Shown: one piece after another, positions 13,096 through 15,964 of the stretch
How positions within the stretch are numbered: position 1 is the stretch's first letter
How the letters are laid out: every line of letters starts with the position of its first letter
Assembly: GCA_001875365.1 (NCBI GenBank)
Contig: MIYX01000014.1
Span: forward strand, 1 to 15,964
Reading direction: 5' to 3'
Length of the DNA stretch: 15,964 nucleotides
Source of the DNA: Marine Group III euryarchaeote CG-Epi4
GTDB lineage: Archaea > Thermoplasmatota > Poseidoniia > MGIII > CG-Epi1
Translations under genes and position numbers: made by a program
The notes under the pieces: generated by a model
Seen by the model: the letters and a program-made list of their open reading frames with translations, nothing else
The model's database searches: none
Told to the model about the DNA's origin: nothing

Positions 13096-14328
13096 ATGAG
13101 TAGAAAAAAACCTCTGATTAGTCCTGTACTATTGGCTGGATGTTTCATCATTCTTGTAGGTTTTTCTATACGTGCTTCCTATGGCGTTTTTCAAATTCCA
13201 ATAGCTAATGAATTTGGATGGCCAAGAGCTGAATTTAGTTTGGCAATAGCAATTCAAAATCTAGCTTGGGGGTTTGGCAGCCCCTTTTTTGGCGCAATGG
13301 CTGAAAGAATGGGAGACAGAAAAGCCATAATTTTAGGTGCCATACTTTATGCATTAGGCTTGATTTTGTCTGCTGGAGCCACTACTCCTTTAGAGCATCA
13401 AATTTATGAAATATTAGTTGGCTTTGGTATTGCTGGAACTGGGTTCGGCGTTATTCTTGCAGTAATAGGTAGAGCAAGTTCAGACGATAATAGGCAGATG
13501 AGTTTGTCTATAGCCACAGCATCTGGTTCAGCTGGACAGATTATAGGGCCGCCTACTGCCATTGCCCTACTATCTCTAATGGAATGGCAGATGGTCTTCA
13601 TTGTTTTTGCTGCATCCATATTGTCTGTGTTACTCCTATTACCTTTTATGAAAACCTCTGAAATAGCTACCAAAGACGAGATCGAAGAGAGTCTCGGAGA
13701 CATATTGAAAGTTGCATCTAGAGACCCTTCTTTTGCTATGATTTTTATAGGTTTTTTCGCATGCGGTTACCAATTAGCATTCATTACTGCACACTTTCCT
13801 GCCTTGGTCACTGAGATGAGTGCTCCAGTTGACTCTTATGGGTGGTGCGGAGATTTGGGGATAACTACGACTGCCGCACTAGGTGGACTTTCAATATCAA
13901 TTATTGGTTTTGCTAATATTATTGGTACTCTTGTAGCTGGCTGGGCCGGAAAAAAATACAAAAAAAAATGGCTCCTCTCTGGAATATATGCTGGCCGATC
14001 AGTTATAGCTGCTTGGTTTATTTTAACTCCTATTACTGCAAATACAGTACTGATTTTTTCTTTTGCCCTAGGATTCTTATGGCTTGCAACAGTTCCATTG
14101 ACAAGTGGACTTGTAGCTCACATATATGGACTAAAGTACATGGCTACATTATATGGAATTGTCTTCTTTTCTCACCAACTTGGTAGCTTTGTAGGGGTGT
14201 GGTTAGGTGGTGTATTATACGACGATTATGGGACGTATACCTTCGTTTGGTGGGTGGGAATAGCTATAGGGATTTTTTCATCTATCATTCATTTACCGAT
14301 AAAAGAAGAAAAAAAAATATTGCCATAA
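13096..14328 (+). CDS. Major facilitator superfamily transporter
   Basis: A 410-residue membrane protein with the length and hydrophobic pattern of a 12-helix MFS carrier. The loop between helices 2 and 3 carries GAMAERMGDRKAII (75-88), matching the superfamily's G-x3-[DE]-x2-G-R/D-[RK] signature. The second helix pair of the second half has a related loop, GTLVAGWAGKKYKKKW. A charged central loop (TSEIATKDEIEESLGD) separates the two six-helix halves. The N-terminal segment FSIRASYGVFQIPIANEFGWPRAEFS resembles the monocarboxylate or oxalate/formate-type branch seen widely in bacteria, so a small organic anion is a possible substrate, but this cannot be fixed from sequence. It diverges from the AIM24 trio and lies 87 bases before EF-1-alpha, inside an interrupted str cluster; origin by transfer from bacteria is possible and untested. 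No Shine-Dalgarno. Confidence 0.87.
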   Translation: MSRKKPLISPVLLAGCFIILVGFSIRASYGVFQIPIANEFGWPRAEFSLAIAIQNLAWGFGSPFFGAMAERMGDRKAIILGAILYALGLILSAGATTPLEHQIYEILVGFGIAGTGFGVILAVIGRASSDDNRQMSLSIATASGSAGQIIGPPTAIALLSLMEWQMVFIVFAASILSVLLLLPFMKTSEIATKDEIEESLGDILKVASRDPSFAMIFIGFFACGYQLAFITAHFPALVTEMSAPVDSYGWCGDLGITTTAALGGLSISIIGFANIIGTLVAGWAGKKYKKKWLLSGIYAGRSVIAAWFILTPITANTVLIFSFALGFLWLATVPLTSGLVAHIYGLKYMATLYGIVFFSHQLGSFVGVWLGGVLYDDYGTYTFVWWVGIAIGIFSSIIHLPIKEEKKILP

Positions 14329-14363
14329 TACTCTTATCACTCCTCTATTAATTGAGGGAATCC

Positions 14364-14371
14364 TTTATTTA
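14364..14371 (+). promoter_or_regulatory. Putative TATA box of EF-1-alpha
   Basis: TTTATTTA lies about 49 bases before the ATG. A start site near 14394 would leave a leader of about 22 bases containing the Shine-Dalgarno at 14401-14407. EF-1-alpha needs its own promoter here because it is separated from EF-2 by the inserted genes. A weak inverted repeat CCTC/GAGG (14342-14345, 14354-14357) just upstream may end the MFS transcript. Confidence 0.4.
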
Positions 14372-14400
14372 CCCCCTATCCTGCCGACATATCTATCCCA

Positions 14401-14407
14401 AGGAGGG
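14401..14407 (+). promoter_or_regulatory. Ribosome binding site of EF-1-alpha
   Basis: AGGAGGG, a strong Shine-Dalgarno, ends 8 bases before the ATG at 14416. It supports that start, which gives the family N-terminus ahead of GHVDHGKST. Confidence 0.75.
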
Positions 14408-14415
14408 AAATTATA

Positions 14416-15705
14416 ATGGCTGAAAAACAACATTTGAACGTAGTATTCATTGGTCACGTCGACCATGGTAAGTCAACAACAGTAGGTAGAGTCCTATTGG
14501 AAGGGGGTGCTATTGAACAGCACTTGATAGATAAATTCAGGAAAGAAGCTGAGGAACGCGGAAAGGCTGGTTTTGAATTGGCTTATGTCATGGATAATCT
14601 AAAAGAAGAAAGAGAACGTGGAGTTACCATAGATGTAGCCCACAAGGAATTCAAGACTGCTTCAAAGCATTTTACAATTATTGACGCTCCTGGACACAGA
14701 GATTTTGTTAAGAATATGATAACTGGTACATCCCAGGCAGATGCTGCTGTATTAGTTGTAGCTGCAGATGATGGTATTGCTGCTCAAACCAAAGAACACT
14801 TGTGGTTATCCAAAGTTATGGGCATTGAACAAATGATCATATCTGTAAACAAAATGGATATTACAAAACCTGCATATAGTGAAGAACGATTTAATGAAGT
14901 TGTTAAAGAAGTTAAAGCAATGCTAGGAATGGTTGGATTTGCAGATGATCAGGTTAACATCTTACCGGCTTCAGGTTGGAAAGCTGATAATATAAAAGAA
15001 ACCGGAGATAATCTCTCTTGGTGGAAAGGAGATACCTTACTAGGCGCTTTAGACAAACTAAATCCACCAACTGGATCTGCTGACGCAAGTGTAAGAATTC
15101 CAATACAAGATGTTTACAAAATATCTGGTATCGGCGCTGTACCTGTAGGTCGTGTCGAAACCGGAACAATTAAAGCAGGCACAAAACTAATTTTCAAACC
15201 ATCAGCTCACACTGGCGGTAAAGTTGGAGAAGTTAAATCTGTTGAAATGCACCACGCTGAAGTTCCATCTGCTGGACCTGGCGCTAATATCGGATTTAAT
15301 TGTAGGGGTATATCTCACACTGACATTAGAAGAGGAGACGTTGGAGGGCCAGAAAATGATCCTCCTACCGTTGCTCGTGCATTCAAAGCCCAAGTTATGA
15401 TTTTAGATCACCCTAATGTAATTACTGAAGGATATACTCCCGTATTCCACTGTCACACTGCACAAGTTGCATGTACTTTTGATAAACTTCTTGCAAAAAT
15501 GGACCCAAGAACTGGGCAAGTTACTGAAGAGAATCCAGATTTCCTAAAGAAAGGAGATGCTGCTATGGTTCTTATCAAACCAACAAAACCTCTGGCAATT
15601 GAAGAACAATCAAAGTTCAAGCCTTTGGCAAGATTTGCAATTAGAGACATGGGAGCTACTGTGGCTGCCGGTATGTGTCTAAAAATTGAAGAACACTGGG
15701 ATTGA
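14416..15705 (+). CDS. Translation elongation factor EF-1-alpha
   Basis: A 429-residue archaeal EF-1-alpha, the GTPase that delivers aminoacyl-tRNA to the ribosomal A site. G motifs are intact: GHVDHGKST (13-21), RGVTID (68-73), DAPGH (90-94) and NKMD (145-148). The domain II entry SGIGAVPVGRVETG and the domain III ending LARFAIRDMGATVAAGM are typical. Its exchange factor aEF-1-beta is encoded at 3764-4030. In most archaea this gene follows EF-2 directly; here it has its own promoter region and a strong Shine-Dalgarno. uS10 follows after 11 bases, keeping the usual EF-1-alpha to uS10 order. Confidence 0.97.
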   Translation: MAEKQHLNVVFIGHVDHGKSTTVGRVLLEGGAIEQHLIDKFRKEAEERGKAGFELAYVMDNLKEERERGVTIDVAHKEFKTASKHFTIIDAPGHRDFVKNMITGTSQADAAVLVVAADDGIAAQTKEHLWLSKVMGIEQMIISVNKMDITKPAYSEERFNEVVKEVKAMLGMVGFADDQVNILPASGWKADNIKETGDNLSWWKGDTLLGALDKLNPPTGSADASVRIPIQDVYKISGIGAVPVGRVETGTIKAGTKLIFKPSAHTGGKVGEVKSVEMHHAEVPSAGPGANIGFNCRGISHTDIRRGDVGGPENDPPTVARAFKAQVMILDHPNVITEGYTPVFHCHTAQVACTFDKLLAKMDPRTGQVTEENPDFLKKGDAAMVLIKPTKPLAIEEQSKFKPLARFAIRDMGATVAAGMCLKIEEHWD

Positions 15706-15716
15706 GTAGTTAATTA

Positions 15717-15964
15717 ATGGCTCCAAAAAAGGCATCCAGCAGAGCTTGTATTTCGCTGCATTCCTTGAGCTATGATATAGTAGACAGCGTTTGTGAACAG
15801 ATAAAGACTATTTCAGATCGTACTGGAGTAGGAATGACTGGGCCAATACCTCTACCTACTAAGAAGTTGAAAGTTCCTGTAAGAAAATCACCTGACGGTG
15901 AAGGTTCTGAAACTTGGGATAGATGGGAAGCAAGACTCCACAAAAGATTAATTTACATAGATGC
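15717..15964 (+). CDS. rpsJ: 30S ribosomal protein uS10 (3'-truncated by window)
   Basis: The open frame from the ATG at 15717 runs to the window end, giving 82 complete codons of an archaeal uS10 (normally about 100 residues), so only the last 20 or so are missing. Conserved blocks are [20 protein letters not shown], directly followed by [20 protein letters not shown] and IYID. This is the usual last gene of the archaeal str cluster after EF-1-alpha. The N-terminal stretch [20 protein letters not shown] is family-like. Confidence 0.95.
   Translation, partial: MAPKKASSRACISLHSLSYDIVDSVCEQIKTISDRTGVGMTGPIPLPTKKLKVPVRKSPDGEGSETWDRWEARLHKRLIYID

Noticed and set aside
13085..13096. Tiny upstream ORF (Met-Phe-Ile-stop) overlapping the MFS start as TGATG
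   Set aside because: With the TATA element centred at 13066 transcription should start near 13093, so it would not be in the message; no ribosome binding site is seen.
13404..13703. 99-residue minus-strand frame inside the MFS gene
   Set aside because: Antisense shadow of transmembrane codons with no independent evidence.
1..15964. CRISPR arrays, insertion sequences, integrase or defence genes
   Set aside because: No regularly spaced repeats, terminal inverted repeats with transposase, or defence-type domains were seen in any gene.

Overview
The window is a compact, low-GC piece of an archaeal chromosome. The archaeal character is clear from aEF-1-beta, the RPB9/TFIIS-like factor TFS, EF-2 with the diphthamide histidine motif, EF-1-alpha, the archaeal forms of uS12, uS7 and uS10, TATA-type promoters, and the UbiD/aconitase-X pair of the archaeal mevalonate route. 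A bacterial-type PlsC acyltransferase, a DUF1499 protein, low GC and very short intergenic regions would fit uncultured marine Thermoplasmatota (Marine Group II or III). That placement is inference from gene content, not from a phylogeny.

Layout. Bases 1-3039 (+) form a translationally coupled run: the C-terminal two thirds of a UbiD-type anhydromevalonate phosphate decarboxylase, a phosphomevalonate dehydratase whose large (DUF521) and small (DUF126) subunits are fused in one chain, and a membrane-anchored DUF1499 protein. The minus strand then carries PlsC and EF-1-beta (3031-4030). Diverging from EF-1-beta on the plus strand are an unrecognised single-pass membrane protein and TFS (4113-5082). 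A 793-residue beta-propeller protein of unknown function is read back toward them (5079-7460, -). A tRNA-Thr(UGU) with encoded CCA (7520-7596, -) separates this from the str cluster.

The str cluster starts with rpsL-rpsG-EF-2 (7731-10998, +). It is interrupted by about 3.3 kb: three tandem, overlapping AIM24/TIGR00266 paralogs on the minus strand (11011-13036) and a divergent MFS transporter (13096-14328, +). It then resumes with EF-1-alpha and the start of uS10 (14416 to the window end).

How the genes work together. The first two genes should convert mevalonate 5-phosphate to isopentenyl phosphate, the precursor of archaeal isoprenoid lipids. The nearby PlsC suggests that fatty-acyl phospholipid chemistry may also exist in this cell. 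The translation genes form two blocks that look independently promoted and have good Shine-Dalgarno leaders, while several other genes look leaderless, with a TATA-like element about 25-30 bases before the start codon. The least explained parts are the AIM24 trio with its symmetric divergent promoter, the propeller protein, and the 217-residue membrane protein coupled to TFS. No CRISPR array, insertion sequence, rRNA or origin was seen. No gene-free stretch exceeds 300 bases; the longest (7461-7730) holds the tRNA and the rpsL promoter.
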